A DNA stretch of 26,331 nt, from NCBI GenBank assembly GCA_031290375.1, contig JAITNR010000195.1, forward strand, positions 1-26,331, given 5' to 3'. Position 1 is the first letter of the stretch, and every line of letters begins with the position of its first letter. The translations under genes and the position numbers were made by a program. This DNA is from Prevotellaceae bacterium (GTDB lineage Bacteria; Bacteroidota; Bacteroidia; Bacteroidales; Paludibacteraceae). Of the stretch, positions 8,163 to 15,279 are shown one piece after another. Under the pieces are notes generated by a model. It was not told where the DNA came from. It did no database searches and saw nothing but the letters and a program-made list of their open reading frames with translations.

Positions 8163-8611
8163 TATTTCAAAACTTTAATTGTTCCACCTGCGCTTTCTAT
8201 TGCCTGTTGAGCGGCTTTTGAAAATGCGTGAGCCTCTATTTCTAGCTTGCTCTTAATTTCGCCTTTGGCAAGAATTTTGACCTGCTGCTTTTTGGTAATC
8301 ATACCTGCATCAATCAAGGTTTGAACGTTGATGATATTGATTTTTTTACCTTCAGCAAGTTGTTCGAGAGCAAAAAGGTTAATCGCCTTGTACTCAATTC
8401 TGTTGACAGGTTTGAAGCCAAACTTTGGCAAACGCCTTTGCAAAGGCATTTGTCCCCCCTCAAAACCTATTTTACGTGAATAACCTGAGCGTGATTTTGC
8501 ACCTTTGTGTCCGCGCGTAGAAGTGCCGCCCTTTCCTGAGGCAACTCCACGTCCCAATCTTTTATTTTTTCTAACAGACCCCTCTGCGGGTTTAATATTA
8601 CTTAAATTCAT
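8162..8611 (-). CDS. rplO: 50S ribosomal protein L15
   Basis: Late-assembly protein of the large subunit that contacts 23S rRNA. The 149-residue length is standard. The glycine- and basic-rich N-terminal arm is visible (KNKRLGRGVASGKGGTSTRG), followed by GFEGGQMPLQRRLPKFGF and a globular C-terminus with two alternating beta strands. The start ATG is at 8611; rpmD lies 32 bp upstream and secY overlaps its stop by one base. Nothing unusual is seen. Confidence 0.97.
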   Translation of the reverse strand: MNLSNIKPAEGSVRKNKRLGRGVASGKGGTSTRGHKGAKSRSGYSRKIGFEGGQMPLQRRLPKFGFKPVNRIEYKAINLFALEQLAEGKKINIINVQTLIDAGMITKKQQVKILAKGEIKSKLEIEAHAFSKAAQQAIESAGGTIKVLK

Positions 8612-8643
8612 TATTCTAATTTTTTTTAAATTAAATTAAACAA

Positions 8644-8823
8644 TTATGCCTCCGTTACCTTAACCAAATGATGAACGGTACGGACCATACCCATAATAGA
8701 GCCTGTATTTTCGTGTTCTACAACGGCATTCATTTTATGTAATCCAAGTGCATCAAGGGTACGTTTTTGAACTGCAGGGCATTTAATTCTGCTTCTAACC
8801 TGTTGAATTTTTATTTTCGCCAT
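8644..8823 (-). CDS. rpmD: 50S ribosomal protein L30
   Basis: Small protein of the large subunit. Translating 8823 to 8644 on the minus strand gives 59 residues beginning MAKIKIQQVRSRIKCP and ending VRTVHHLVKVTEA. This matches the bacterial L30 pattern: KI..VRS.I, an R.TL.ALGL segment and an MV..V.HLV C-terminus. It sits in the conserved slot between rpsE and rplO. The 111-bp gap separating it from rpsE upstream is larger than most in this operon and contains a palindrome and a possible promoter. Confidence 0.95.
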   Translation of the reverse strand: MAKIKIQQVRSRIKCPAVQKRTLDALGLHKMNAVVEHENTGSIMGMVRTVHHLVKVTEA

Positions 8824-8870
8824 AACATTATTTTTTTTACCTCAAACCACATAAACGGATTTTTTTTGCA

Positions 8871-8886
8871 CAAAAATATATTTTTG
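8871..8886. promoter_or_regulatory. 16-bp palindrome with possible internal promoter before rpmD
   Basis: CAAAAATATATTTTTG is a perfect palindrome in the rpsE-rpmD gap. Read on the minus strand, its second half plus neighbours contains TATTTTTG (8878-8871), which fits TAnnTTTG and could start transcription about 40 nt before rpmD. No clear -33 TTTG is found, so this is tentative. Confidence 0.3.
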
Positions 8887-8934
8887 TCTTACTGAAAGTC
8901 TGTTTTATATTGATTTAAGTGTTACACTAATTTA

Positions 8935-9453
8935 TTAACCGTTAAATACTTTATTAACCGAAATACCGCGATTTTGAGCCACAGTAAGAGGGTCTCTCAA
9001 TTCACACAAAGCCTCAAAAGTGGCTTTAACCAGATTGTGCGGATTGGAACTTCCTTTAGATTTAGCCAGAACGTCAGTTATACCAACACTTTCCAGTACG
9101 GCACGCATGGCACCACCCGCTTTTACTCCCGTACCGTGAGAGGCAGGTTGTAAAAAGATGGTTGCACCACCAAAATGCGCTACTTGTTCATGCGGGATAG
9201 TTCCCTTGTGAACAGGCACCTTGATAAGGTTTTTTCTTGCTGCTTCATTTCCTTTGGTTACCGCAGCCGATACCTCGCCCGCTTTACCCAAACCCCAGCC
9301 TACAATACCGTGTTTGTTCCCTACCACAACTATTGCGGCAAAAGTAAAGGTACGTCCGCCCTTTGTTACTTTGGTAACGCGATTTACTGCCACCAGACGC
9401 TCTTCCAAAAAAGCATCGGATGCAATATTTACTCTGTTTTTATATTCTGCCAT
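8935..9453 (-). CDS. rpsE: 30S ribosomal protein S5
   Basis: Small-subunit protein at the mRNA entry and decoding region, with a role in translational fidelity. The 172 residues show the N-terminal dsRBD-like domain with RVTKVTKGGRTFTFAAIVVVG and GKAGEV, then the C-terminal domain with GGATIFLQPASHGTGVKAGG and a GITDVLAKS..SSNPHN segment. The start ATG at 9453 lies six bases after the rplR stop. Its gene order (rplR-rpsE-rpmD) is canonical spc operon. Confidence 0.97.
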   Translation of the reverse strand: MAEYKNRVNIASDAFLEERLVAVNRVTKVTKGGRTFTFAAIVVVGNKHGIVGWGLGKAGEVSAAVTKGNEAARKNLIKVPVHKGTIPHEQVAHFGGATIFLQPASHGTGVKAGGAMRAVLESVGITDVLAKSKGSSNPHNLVKATFEALCELRDPLTVAQNRGISVNKVFNG

Positions 9454-9459
9454 AGTTTC

Positions 9460-9804
9460 TTAAAAATTTAAACCGTTTTTACGTGCAGCTTCCGCCAATT
9501 CCCTAACTCTACCGTGATACAAATAACCGTTACGGTCGAACACCACCACCTGAACGCCAGCCTCTTGCGCCGACTTGGCTATAAACTCTCCTACCTTGGC
9601 AGCCTGCTCCTTTTTTGTGATTTTGTCTTTGATAGACAAGGAGGAAGCTGAAGCCAAAGTCTGTCCGGCAACGTCATCTATGATTTGAGCATAGATTTGT
9701 GTGTTGCTGCGAAAAACCGATAAACGCGGTTTTTCTGCTGTTCCTGATATTTTATTGCGAATATGTGCTTTAATTTTTGCACGTCTTTCTGATTTTCCTA
9801 TCAT
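9460..9804 (-). CDS. rplR: 50S ribosomal protein L18
   Basis: 5S rRNA-binding protein that, with L5 and L25-type proteins, attaches 5S rRNA to the central protuberance. The 114 residues carry a basic N-terminus (RRAKIKAHIRNKISGTAEKPRLSV, starting at residue 7), the QIIDDVAGQTLASAS strand and the typical C-terminus VFDRNGYLYHGRVRELAEAAR. The start ATG is at 9804. It is tightly packed between rplF (19 bp) and rpsE (6 bp). Confidence 0.97.
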   Translation of the reverse strand: MIGKSERRAKIKAHIRNKISGTAEKPRLSVFRSNTQIYAQIIDDVAGQTLASASSLSIKDKITKKEQAAKVGEFIAKSAQEAGVQVVVFDRNGYLYHGRVRELAEAARKNGLNF

Positions 9805-9823
9805 AATTTCTATTTTTTAACGA

Positions 9824-10375
9824 TTATTTACCTGCTGTTTTGCCTGCTTTTTTGCGGACAATTTCGCCTTTAAATCTAACACCTTTGCCTTTGTAGGGTT
9901 CGGGCTTGCGGAAAGAACGTATCTTGGCACAAACCTGTCCTACAAGCTGTTTGTCGCAACCTTCAAGGATAATGAGCGGGTTTTGATTACGCTCGGTTAC
10001 TGTACTAACTTTGATTTCGTCAGGCAACTGCATAAAAATGTTGTGCGAGTAGCCCAAAGAGAGTTCAAGCACCTGTCCGCTGTTCGAGGCACGATAGCCC
10101 ACACCAACAAGTTCAAGTGTCTTTTGGTATCCTTCCGAAACACCCTTCACCATATTTTGCACCAATGCACGATATAAACCGTGATACGCTCTGTTTTGCG
10201 GTTCATTGTTGGAACGGTCAATGGTCAACTGTCCGTTTTCCACCTCAATTTTGAGATTTTCATTAACCCTTTGGGATAATTCTCCTTTTGGGCCTTTTAC
10301 AGTTACGAGGTTGTTTTCAACCTTTATATCTACGCCCGAAGGAATTGACACTGGTAATTTTCCAATTCTTGACAT
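9824..10375 (-). CDS. rplF: 50S ribosomal protein L6
   Basis: Large-subunit protein near the GTPase-associated centre and the sarcin-ricin loop. The 183 residues form the usual two similar halves; MSRIGKLPVSIP opens the protein and the signature PEPYKGKGVRFKGE lies near the end, followed by a KKAGKTAGK tail. The ATG at 10375 is preceded by a textbook Shine-Dalgarno AAGGAGG (10390-10384) eight bases away, unusual for this phylum. The rpsH stop is 18 bp upstream. Confidence 0.97.
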   Translation of the reverse strand: MSRIGKLPVSIPSGVDIKVENNLVTVKGPKGELSQRVNENLKIEVENGQLTIDRSNNEPQNRAYHGLYRALVQNMVKGVSEGYQKTLELVGVGYRASNSGQVLELSLGYSHNIFMQLPDEIKVSTVTERNQNPLIILEGCDKQLVGQVCAKIRSFRKPEPYKGKGVRFKGEIVRKKAGKTAGK

Positions 10376-10382
10376 AATCTTT

Positions 10383-10391
10383 TCCTCCTTT
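10383..10391 (-). promoter_or_regulatory. Strong Shine-Dalgarno sequence before rplF
   Basis: AAGGAGG on the minus strand, with GGAGG at 10388-10384, lies eight bases from the rplF ATG. Most other starts in this window have only A/T-rich leaders, as expected for Bacteroidota ribosomes, so this site stands out. Confidence 0.7.
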
Positions 10392-10393
10392 TT

Positions 10394-10789
10394 TTAATAA
10401 ACGTAACATAAAACTTCTCCTCCAATCATCGCTTCACGTGCTTCCTTGTCGGTCATCACGCCTTTTGATGTTGAAAGAACTGCAATACCTAAACCATTGA
10501 GTACTCGAGGCATCTCTTTGTACCCAACGTATTTTCTCAAACCGGGTTTGGATATCCTGATTATCTTTTTGATAGCGTTAACCTTGTTAACGGGGTCATA
10601 TTTCAGGGCAACCTTGATAGTGCCTTGCGGACCTTCTTCCATGAACTTGTAGTTCAAGATGTAGCCCTTTTCCAAGAGAACTTTTGTAATCTCTTTTTTA
10701 AGATTTGATGCAGGAATCTCTACCACGCGATGTTTTGCGTTGATAGCGTTCCTTAGTCTTGTTAAATAATCTGCTATAGGATCTGTCAT
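10394..10789 (-). CDS. rpsH: 30S ribosomal protein S8
   Basis: Early-assembly small-subunit protein that binds helix 21 of 16S rRNA; in E. coli it also represses the spc operon. The 131 residues begin MTDPIADYLTRLRNA, contain the SKPGLRKYVGYKEMPRVLNG stretch, and end with the signature VLSTSKGVMTDKEAR.. and GGEVLCYVY. The start ATG is at 10789. It is separated from rpsN by 154 bp, a longer gap than usual, which could hold a control element. Confidence 0.97.
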   Translation of the reverse strand: MTDPIADYLTRLRNAINAKHRVVEIPASNLKKEITKVLLEKGYILNYKFMEEGPQGTIKVALKYDPVNKVNAIKKIIRISKPGLRKYVGYKEMPRVLNGLGIAVLSTSKGVMTDKEAREAMIGGEVLCYVY

Positions 10790-10943
10790 AAAAATTAATT
10801 TTAATTAATCCCGATTTTCACGGGACAATATTTAGTTAATACTCAAAAACTTTAAAATTCAAGAATCAAGTGCCCAGACTGTTTTTAGCTAAAAATCAAA
10901 AAATGTCTATCGTCTTTTATCTATCGTCTATTGTCTAAAAAAA
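10790..10943. other. rpsN-rpsH intergenic gap with palindrome, hairpin and direct repeats
   Basis: This gap holds three features. The palindrome TTTTTAGCTAAAAA lies at 10882-10895. A small GC hairpin pairs TCCCG (10809-10813) with CGGGA (10821-10825). TCTATCGTCT occurs twice (10906-10915 and 10920-10929). No open reading frame or TAnnTTTG promoter was recognised in it. Confidence 0.5.
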
Positions 10944-11213
10944 CTACCAACTTGCCTTTTTCACGCCGGGAATTAAACCTTTTGAAGCCATTTCTCTGAA
11001 TTGAATTCTTGAGACTCCGAACTGACGCATATATCCTTTCGGACGACCGGTTATTTTACAACGGTTGTGAAGGCGAATATAAGAACTGTTGCGCGGTAAT
11101 GTCTGCAAGGCGTCATAATTGCCTTCGGCAATAAGCCGTTTGCGTTTTTCGGCATATTTTGCACAAAGTTTTGCACGTTTTACCTCGCGGGCTTTCATTG
11201 ATTCTTTTGCCAT
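10944..11213 (-). CDS. rpsN: 30S ribosomal protein S14 (zinc-independent type)
   Basis: Small-subunit head protein. The 89 residues lack any CxxC pair, so this is the zinc-free form rather than the short 61-residue zinc-binding form. The signature RNSSYIRLHNRCKITGRPKG and the C-terminus RIQFREMASKGLIPGVKKASW (one conserved block near residues 69-89) are typical. The start ATG is at 11213 and rplE ends 17 bp upstream. Order rplE-rpsN-rpsH is canonical. Confidence 0.97.
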   Translation of the reverse strand: MAKESMKAREVKRAKLCAKYAEKRKRLIAEGNYDALQTLPRNSSYIRLHNRCKITGRPKGYMRQFGVSRIQFREMASKGLIPGVKKASW

Positions 11214-11230
11214 ACTTCTTTTATTTGTTA

Positions 11231-11782
11231 TTAGTTTTTCTTAAAAGGTAATCCAAATTCTCTGAGCAGAGCAAAGCCCTCTGCATCAGTGTTTGCTGAT
11301 GTAACGAATGTAATATTCATTCCCAAGAGTTTACTGATAGTATCAATATTAATTTCAGGAAAAATAATCTGTTCGTTGATACCCATCGTATAGTTTCCGT
11401 GTCCATCAAGTTTGTTTTCGATGCCCCTGAAGTCACGAATACGGGGGAGTGCTACCCTTACCAGACGTTCCAAAAATTCATACATTTTTTCATTTCTGAG
11501 GGTAACGCAAACGCCAATAGGCATTTTTTTTCTGAGCTTAAAGTTGGAAATATCCTTCTTTGAATATGTAGCGATTGCCTTTTGACCTGTGATAGTCGTC
11601 ATCTCTACGATAGCGTTATCAATAATTTTCTTGTCGGCGGTGGCTATGCCAAGTCCTTGATTAAGGACAATTTTCTTTAATACAGGCACTTGCATCACCG
11701 AAGTGTATGAAAACTCTTTTACCAAAGCGGGAACAATCCTCTCTTTGTACTCATTTCTTAGGGTTGTTGTATTTACTGCCAT
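11231..11782 (-). CDS. rplE: 50S ribosomal protein L5
   Basis: Binds 5S rRNA and forms the contact between the central protuberance and the small-subunit head. The 183 residues have the expected stretches VLNQGLGIA, TGQKAIATYSKKDISNFKLR, LPRIRDFRGI and the C-terminal FVTSANTDAEGFALLREFGLP (residues about 160-180). The ATG at 11782 shares a base with the rplX stop (TAATG), indicating translational coupling. A GGGGAGG ten bases upstream lies within the rplX coding end. Confidence 0.97.
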   Translation of the reverse strand: MAVNTTTLRNEYKERIVPALVKEFSYTSVMQVPVLKKIVLNQGLGIATADKKIIDNAIVEMTTITGQKAIATYSKKDISNFKLRKKMPIGVCVTLRNEKMYEFLERLVRVALPRIRDFRGIENKLDGHGNYTMGINEQIIFPEINIDTISKLLGMNITFVTSANTDAEGFALLREFGLPFKKN

Positions 11783-12105
11783 TATTTAATTTCCTCCCCT
11801 GATTTTTTAGAATAACGAACTAATTTACCCTCGGCATTTAATCTGCGTCCGATGCGTGTAGCTTGACCAGTTTTGGGGTCAACCACGTTCAGATTTGAGA
11901 TATGAATCGAGGATTCCTTTTTAATTACACCACCCTGAGGGTTCTTTGTGCTCGGTTTGGTTGATTTTGAAACTATATTAACTCCCTCAACCAAAGCACG
12001 CCGCTTATCAGGATATACACTCAGAACTCTGCGCGGTTTGTCACTCTTACTGTTTCCGGCGATTACAATTACGTTGTCGCCCTTTTTAATATGTAATTTA
12101 CTCAT
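11782..12105 (-). CDS. rplX: 50S ribosomal protein L24
   Basis: Assembly-initiating protein of the large subunit, near the exit tunnel. The frame is open back to 12159, but the extra 18 residues do not resemble L24, and the ATG at 12105 gives the normal beginning MSKLHIKKGDNVIVIAG with the KOW motif. That makes a 107-residue protein. NPQGGVIKKESSIHISNL and the C-terminal R.GRRLNAEGKLVRYSKKSG are typical. The 141-bp gap to rplN upstream is AT-rich, with an AATT-type tract at 12221-12245 and no recognised promoter. Confidence 0.96.
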   Translation of the reverse strand: MSKLHIKKGDNVIVIAGNSKSDKPRRVLSVYPDKRRALVEGVNIVSKSTKPSTKNPQGGVIKKESSIHISNLNVVDPKTGQATRIGRRLNAEGKLVRYSKKSGEEIK

Positions 12106-12246
12106 ATACTTTGAATTACGAATTATCTTTAGAATAGATAAATAAGAAATTGCAGACAAAACACTTTAATAGCATCTGACCATATTTCGTATCTGTACTC
12201 TAATTTTCATTCTTTTTTTAATTGTTAATTTTTAATTCTTAATTCA

Positions 12247-12612
12247 TTAAAGCACCTCAGGTGCAAGTGAAATAATTTTCATATTTGTAGCTCTTAATTC
12301 ACGGGCAACAGGTCCAAATATACGGCTTCCTCGAATTTCACCTGTGTTGTTAAGCAACACACAGGCGTTGTCATCGAAGCGTATGTACGAACCGTCCTGA
12401 CGGCTAATTTCCTTCTTTGTGCGAACGATCACAGCCTTTGACACCGTGCCCTTTTTTACCTCTGCCGATGGTATGGCTGATTTAACCGCAACTACAATTA
12501 CATCTCCGATGGTGGCATACCTTTTTGAAGTTCCACCCAACACGCGGATGCACAAAACCTCTTTTGCCCCGCTGTTATCTGCTACTCTAAGCCTTGTTTC
12601 TTGTTGTACCAT
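12247..12612 (-). CDS. rplN: 50S ribosomal protein L14
   Basis: Large-subunit interface protein that takes part in bridges to the 30S subunit. The 121 residues are highly typical: MVQQETRLRVADNSGAKEVLCIRVLGG, split as an N-terminal strand block, then GDVIVVAVK, FDDNACVLLNN and the C-terminal SRIFGPVARELR...IISLAPEVL. The start ATG at 12612 lies two bases after the rpsQ stop. Confidence 0.97.
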   Translation of the reverse strand: MVQQETRLRVADNSGAKEVLCIRVLGGTSKRYATIGDVIVVAVKSAIPSAEVKKGTVSKAVIVRTKKEISRQDGSYIRFDDNACVLLNNTGEIRGSRIFGPVARELRATNMKIISLAPEVL

Positions 12613-12614
12613 AA

Positions 12615-12872
12615 TTACTTAGCTCTTTCTATGATTTCTACTAAACGCCAACGCTTGGTTTTGCTCAGAGGACGGGTTTCCATTATCTTCACGGTGTCGC
12701 CAATATTGCATTCGTTCTTCTCATCGTGTGCGTGGAACTTCTTTGTCTTGTTCACAAATTTACCATACATTGGGTGTTTTTCTTTCCATTTCACAACAAC
12801 AGTAATGGATTTATCCATCTTATTGCTGAAAACAACACCTGTCCTATCCTTTCTTAATTTTCTCGTTTCCAT
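12615..12872 (-). CDS. rpsQ: 30S ribosomal protein S17
   Basis: OB-fold small-subunit protein that binds 16S rRNA helices 7 and 11. The 85 residues start METRKLRKDRTGVVFSNKMD and include the signature GDTVKIMETRPLSKTKRWRL. Start ATG at 12872, nine bases after the rpmC stop. Canonical position between rpmC and rplN. Confidence 0.97.
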   Translation of the reverse strand: METRKLRKDRTGVVFSNKMDKSITVVVKWKEKHPMYGKFVNKTKKFHAHDEKNECNIGDTVKIMETRPLSKTKRWRLVEIIERAK

Positions 12873-12881
12873 TTGGATAAA

Positions 12882-13088
12882 TTAATTATTTTGTTGTTGT
12901 TTTAGTTCACGCATACGCCTTTCTGTTTTCAGGCGAGCGACTGATCTCTTAGCCTCACTAATCAGATGAGGGTTGTCTAACTGAGTAATTGAATGATTTA
13001 ACTTCAATTTTGTCAGATTTTCCACCTCTGTGAGTTCTCTTTCACGGATTTCATTGTCCGTCAATTCTCGAATTTCATTAATTTTCAT
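12882..13088 (-). CDS. rpmC: 50S ribosomal protein L29
   Basis: Small helical protein near the exit tunnel that forms part of the SRP and trigger factor docking site. A TTG at 13097 could extend the frame by three residues and overlap the rplP stop, but the ATG at 13088 gives the usual start MKINEIRELTDNEI, so I use that (68 residues). The motif LKLNHSITQLDNPHLI and the ARLKTERRMRE helix match bacterial L29. The C-terminus ends with a short Gln/Asn run. Confidence 0.94.
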   Translation of the reverse strand: MKINEIRELTDNEIRERELTEVENLTKLKLNHSITQLDNPHLISEAKRSVARLKTERRMRELKQQQNN

Positions 13089-13093
13089 AGATT

Positions 13094-13528
13094 TCAAGTA
13101 TTTACGTTATTAAAATCATAATCTCGGCGAACAACAAATTTAGTTGTTACCGGTAATTTCTGTGATGCCAATCTCAAAGCCTCTTTGGCTAATTCAAAAG
13201 GAACACCTTCCACTTCTATAATAATGCGACCGGGGGTTACAGGAGCCACAAATCCTTCTGGAGCACCTTTACCTTTACCCATACGCACCTCAGCAGGTTT
13301 CTTTGTAATCGGTTTATCGGGGAAAATCCTAATCCAGATTTGTCCTTGGCGTTGCATATGACGGGTAACAGCAATACGGGCAGCCTCTATCTGGCGACCT
13401 GTAATCCATTTCGACTGCAACGATTTAATACCGAACGAACCGAATGACAACTCGTTACCACGTTGGGCTACGCCCTTCATACGTCCTTTCTGCTGTCTTC
13501 TGAACTTTGTCTTCTTGGGTTGTAACAT
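13094..13528 (-). CDS. rplP: 50S ribosomal protein L16
   Basis: Large-subunit protein near the A-site tRNA elbow, needed for late assembly. The 144 residues show the N-terminal MLQPKKTKFRRQQKGRMKG, then ITGRQIEAARIA..RHMQRQGQIWIRIFPDKP and the MGKGKGAPEGFVAPV loop near residue 80. Start ATG at 13528, 25 bp after the rpsC stop. Nothing unusual. Confidence 0.97.
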   Translation of the reverse strand: MLQPKKTKFRRQQKGRMKGVAQRGNELSFGSFGIKSLQSKWITGRQIEAARIAVTRHMQRQGQIWIRIFPDKPITKKPAEVRMGKGKGAPEGFVAPVTPGRIIIEVEGVPFELAKEALRLASQKLPVTTKFVVRRDYDFNNVNT

Positions 13529-13553
13529 AGTTTAAAATTCAAATTCGTTTAAC

Positions 13554-14531
13554 TTATTTTTTATCATCTCTTTTTCTAAAACCTCCACGGTTTCCACCAC
13601 CTGCGTAGTTTCCGCCACCACTTGGGCGGTTTCCGCCACCGGCGTGGTTACTGCCGCCTGGGCGATCTCCACCACTAACATAGTTTCCACTACTGCGGTT
13701 TCTGCCTCCGGCATAGTTTCCGCCACCAGCGTGGCTTCTATTATCTCTGCGGTCGCCTCCACCACCAGCGTAGTTTCTGTCGCCACGATCTCTTCTATCT
13801 CCGCGACCACCTCGGTCGTCGCGTCCGTAGTAACGTCTGTCCCTGTCGCCTTGACGGGCTCCACCAAACTCCTTTTGAGAAGTAAAGTCAGGGTCCAAAT
13901 CTCTTCTGCCATAGACTTCGCCACGGCAAATCCACACCTTAATACCTATCAAGCCTACCTTGGTAAGTGCCTCTGCGTGATAATAATCAATATCGGCGCG
14001 AAAAGTGTGTAGCGGAGTGCGCCCTTCCTTGTACATCTCAGAGCGAGCAATTTCTACTCCGTTCAAACGTCCTGATAACTGAACCTTGATACCTTCCGCA
14101 CCATTTTTCATCGCATTAGCGATAGCCAATCTGGTAACTTTACGATACTGAACCTTACCCTCGATTTGACGGGCAATATTGTTTGCCACTATCTGAGCAT
14201 CCAAATCGGGACGTTTTACTTCAAAAATGTTGATTTCAATATCCTTGTCGGTAATTTTCTTCAACTCTTCTCTAAGTTTATCCACATCTTCACCTCCTCT
14301 GCCGATGATAACACCCGGACGGGCGGTACAGATAGTAATAGTAACGAGTTTGAGCGTCCTTTCAATAATGATTTTTGAAAGAGAAGCTCTCGCAAGACGT
14401 ACATTCAGATAATTTCTTATCTTGCTGTCTTCCACCAAAGTGTCGCCGTAGTTGTCGCCTCCATACCAATTGGAGTCCCAACCACGTATAATTCCCAAAC
14501 GATTGCTTATCGGATTAGTTTTCTGTCCCAT
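13554..14531 (-). CDS. rpsC: 30S ribosomal protein S3 with a long Gly/Arg/Asn-rich C-terminal tail
   Basis: Small-subunit protein at the mRNA entry channel with helicase-like activity. Residues 1-210 are a normal S3: MGQKTNPISNRLGIIRGWDS, the KH GxxG loop in VIIGRGGEDVDKL (74-86), and the C-terminal domain with GLIGIKVWICRGEVYGRR. From about residue 225 to 325 follows a low-complexity tail of GG, RG, RD, NYAGG and NRP units ending FRKRDDKK. That makes 325 residues, against about 210-280 in most bacteria. The tail has no stop or frameshift and is in frame, so it is likely translated. The start ATG overlaps the rplV end by 17 bp. Confidence 0.95.
   Translation of the reverse strand: MGQKTNPISNRLGIIRGWDSNWYGGDNYGDTLVEDSKIRNYLNVRLARASLSKIIIERTLKLVTITICTARPGVIIGRGGEDVDKLREELKKITDKDIEINIFEVKRPDLDAQIVANNIARQIEGKVQYRKVTRLAIANAMKNGAEGIKVQLSGRLNGVEIARSEMYKEGRTPLHTFRADIDYYHAEALTKVGLIGIKVWICRGEVYGRRDLDPDFTSQKEFGGARQGDRDRRYYGRDDRGGRGDRRDRGDRNYAGGGGDRRDNRSHAGGGNYAGGRNRSSGNYVSGGDRPGGSNHAGGGNRPSGGGNYAGGGNRGGFRKRDDKK
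13557..13844 (-). repeat. Imperfect short tandem repeats encoding the S3 tail
   Basis: This part of rpsC consists of repeated, diverged units such as TAGTTTCCGCCACC on the plus strand, encoding NYAGG/GGN modules on the minus strand. Because stops are rare in it, other frames also stay open, producing spurious reading frames. Expansion and contraction of such units would change tail length between strains. Confidence 0.7.
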
Positions 14532-14946
14532 CTTGCTGTTTTTGATTATCGTTAATATTTCTTGAATCTACAAACAAAGTAACGTGATTTGAGCGTTTGC
14601 GGATACGATGACCACGCCCTTGCGGAGCAGGACGCAGACGTTTCAACATACGAGCGGAATCTACACTGATTGCGCTTACATACAAATTGCCGTCTTCGGC
14701 TCTCATCTCTGTTTTGTTTTCCCAGTTTTTAATAGCCGAACGAAGCAACTTTTCAAGTCTGACAGATGCCTCTTTTGTAGAGAACCTTAGCATTGCCAAT
14801 GCGCGATTTACATCAACACCGCGTATCATATCAGCCAAAAGACGCATCTTACGAGGCGATGTAGGTACATCTACAAGCCTTGCAAAATACTGCGTTTTTT
14901 TCGCCTCATTTCTTGCTTCGGCACTATTATGTTTTCTTTTACCCAT
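14515..14946 (-). CDS. rplV: 50S ribosomal protein L22
   Basis: Large-subunit protein lining the exit tunnel; its loop helps form the constriction. The 143 residues include the core TSPRKMRLLADMIRGVDVNRAL, an AIKNWENKTEM segment and the conserved loop RPAPQGRGHRIRKRSNH. There is an N-terminal extension (MGKRKHNSAEARNEAKKTQYF, seen often in this phylum) and a Gln/Asn-rich tail. The end overlaps the rpsC start by 17 bp, suggesting coupled translation. Confidence 0.97.
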   Translation of the reverse strand: MGKRKHNSAEARNEAKKTQYFARLVDVPTSPRKMRLLADMIRGVDVNRALAMLRFSTKEASVRLEKLLRSAIKNWENKTEMRAEDGNLYVSAISVDSARMLKRLRPAPQGRGHRIRKRSNHVTLFVDSRNINDNQKQQDGTEN

Positions 14947-14991
14947 ATTATTTTTTTACTATTTTTTAAAATAAATAATAACCAAAACGGT

Positions 14992-15258
14992 CTATTTCTT
15001 TTTACCGCCGTGTCCTCTGAATATACGTGTAGGTGAAAACTCTCCGAGTTTATGTCCTACCATATTTTCAGTAATATAAACGGGGATAAACTTGTTACCG
15101 TTATGAACTGCTACTGTGTGACCTACAAAGTCGGGTGAAATCATCGAAGCCCTTGCCCAAGTTTTGACAACAGATTTTCTGCTACCTTCATTCATGGCAA
15201 GAATTTTCTTTTCGAGTTTCAGGTTAATATAGGGTCCTTTTTTTAATGAACGACTCAT
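14992..15258 (-). CDS. rpsS: 30S ribosomal protein S19
   Basis: Small-subunit head protein that contacts the large subunit and the A-site tRNA with S13. The 88 residues begin MSRSLKKGPYINLKLEKK and contain TWARASMISPDFVGHTVAVHNG and the C-terminal HKLGEFSPTRIFRGHGGKKK, all typical. Start ATG at 15258; 21 bp follow rplB. Confidence 0.97.
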   Translation of the reverse strand: MSRSLKKGPYINLKLEKKILAMNEGSRKSVVKTWARASMISPDFVGHTVAVHNGNKFIPVYITENMVGHKLGEFSPTRIFRGHGGKKK

Positions 15259-15279
15259 GATAAAATTACTTTTTAAGCG

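Noticed and set aside
12106..12159. Eighteen-residue N-terminal extension of L24
   Set aside because: The extension is not L24-like; the ATG at 12105 gives the standard start with the KOW motif.
12989..13020. Similarity of a stretch within rpmC to the ATTGAATG-type tandem repeat near 2155
   Set aside because: The residues encoded there (LNHSITQLDNP) fit the L29 family, so this is coding sequence with chance resemblance.
13089..13097. TTG start giving L29 three more residues and a 4-bp overlap with rplP
   Set aside because: The ATG three codons later matches normal L29 starts better.
13532..13924. A 130-codon minus-strand frame rich in Val, Ala, Thr and Glu
   Set aside because: It is the alternate frame of the repetitive S3 tail; such repeats leave all frames open. 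The rpsC frame continues a normal S3 body and is the real one.
13644..14012. A 122-codon plus-strand frame rich in Ser, Thr and Val
   Set aside because: Antisense shadow of the same repetitive rpsC region; no promoter or family resemblance.
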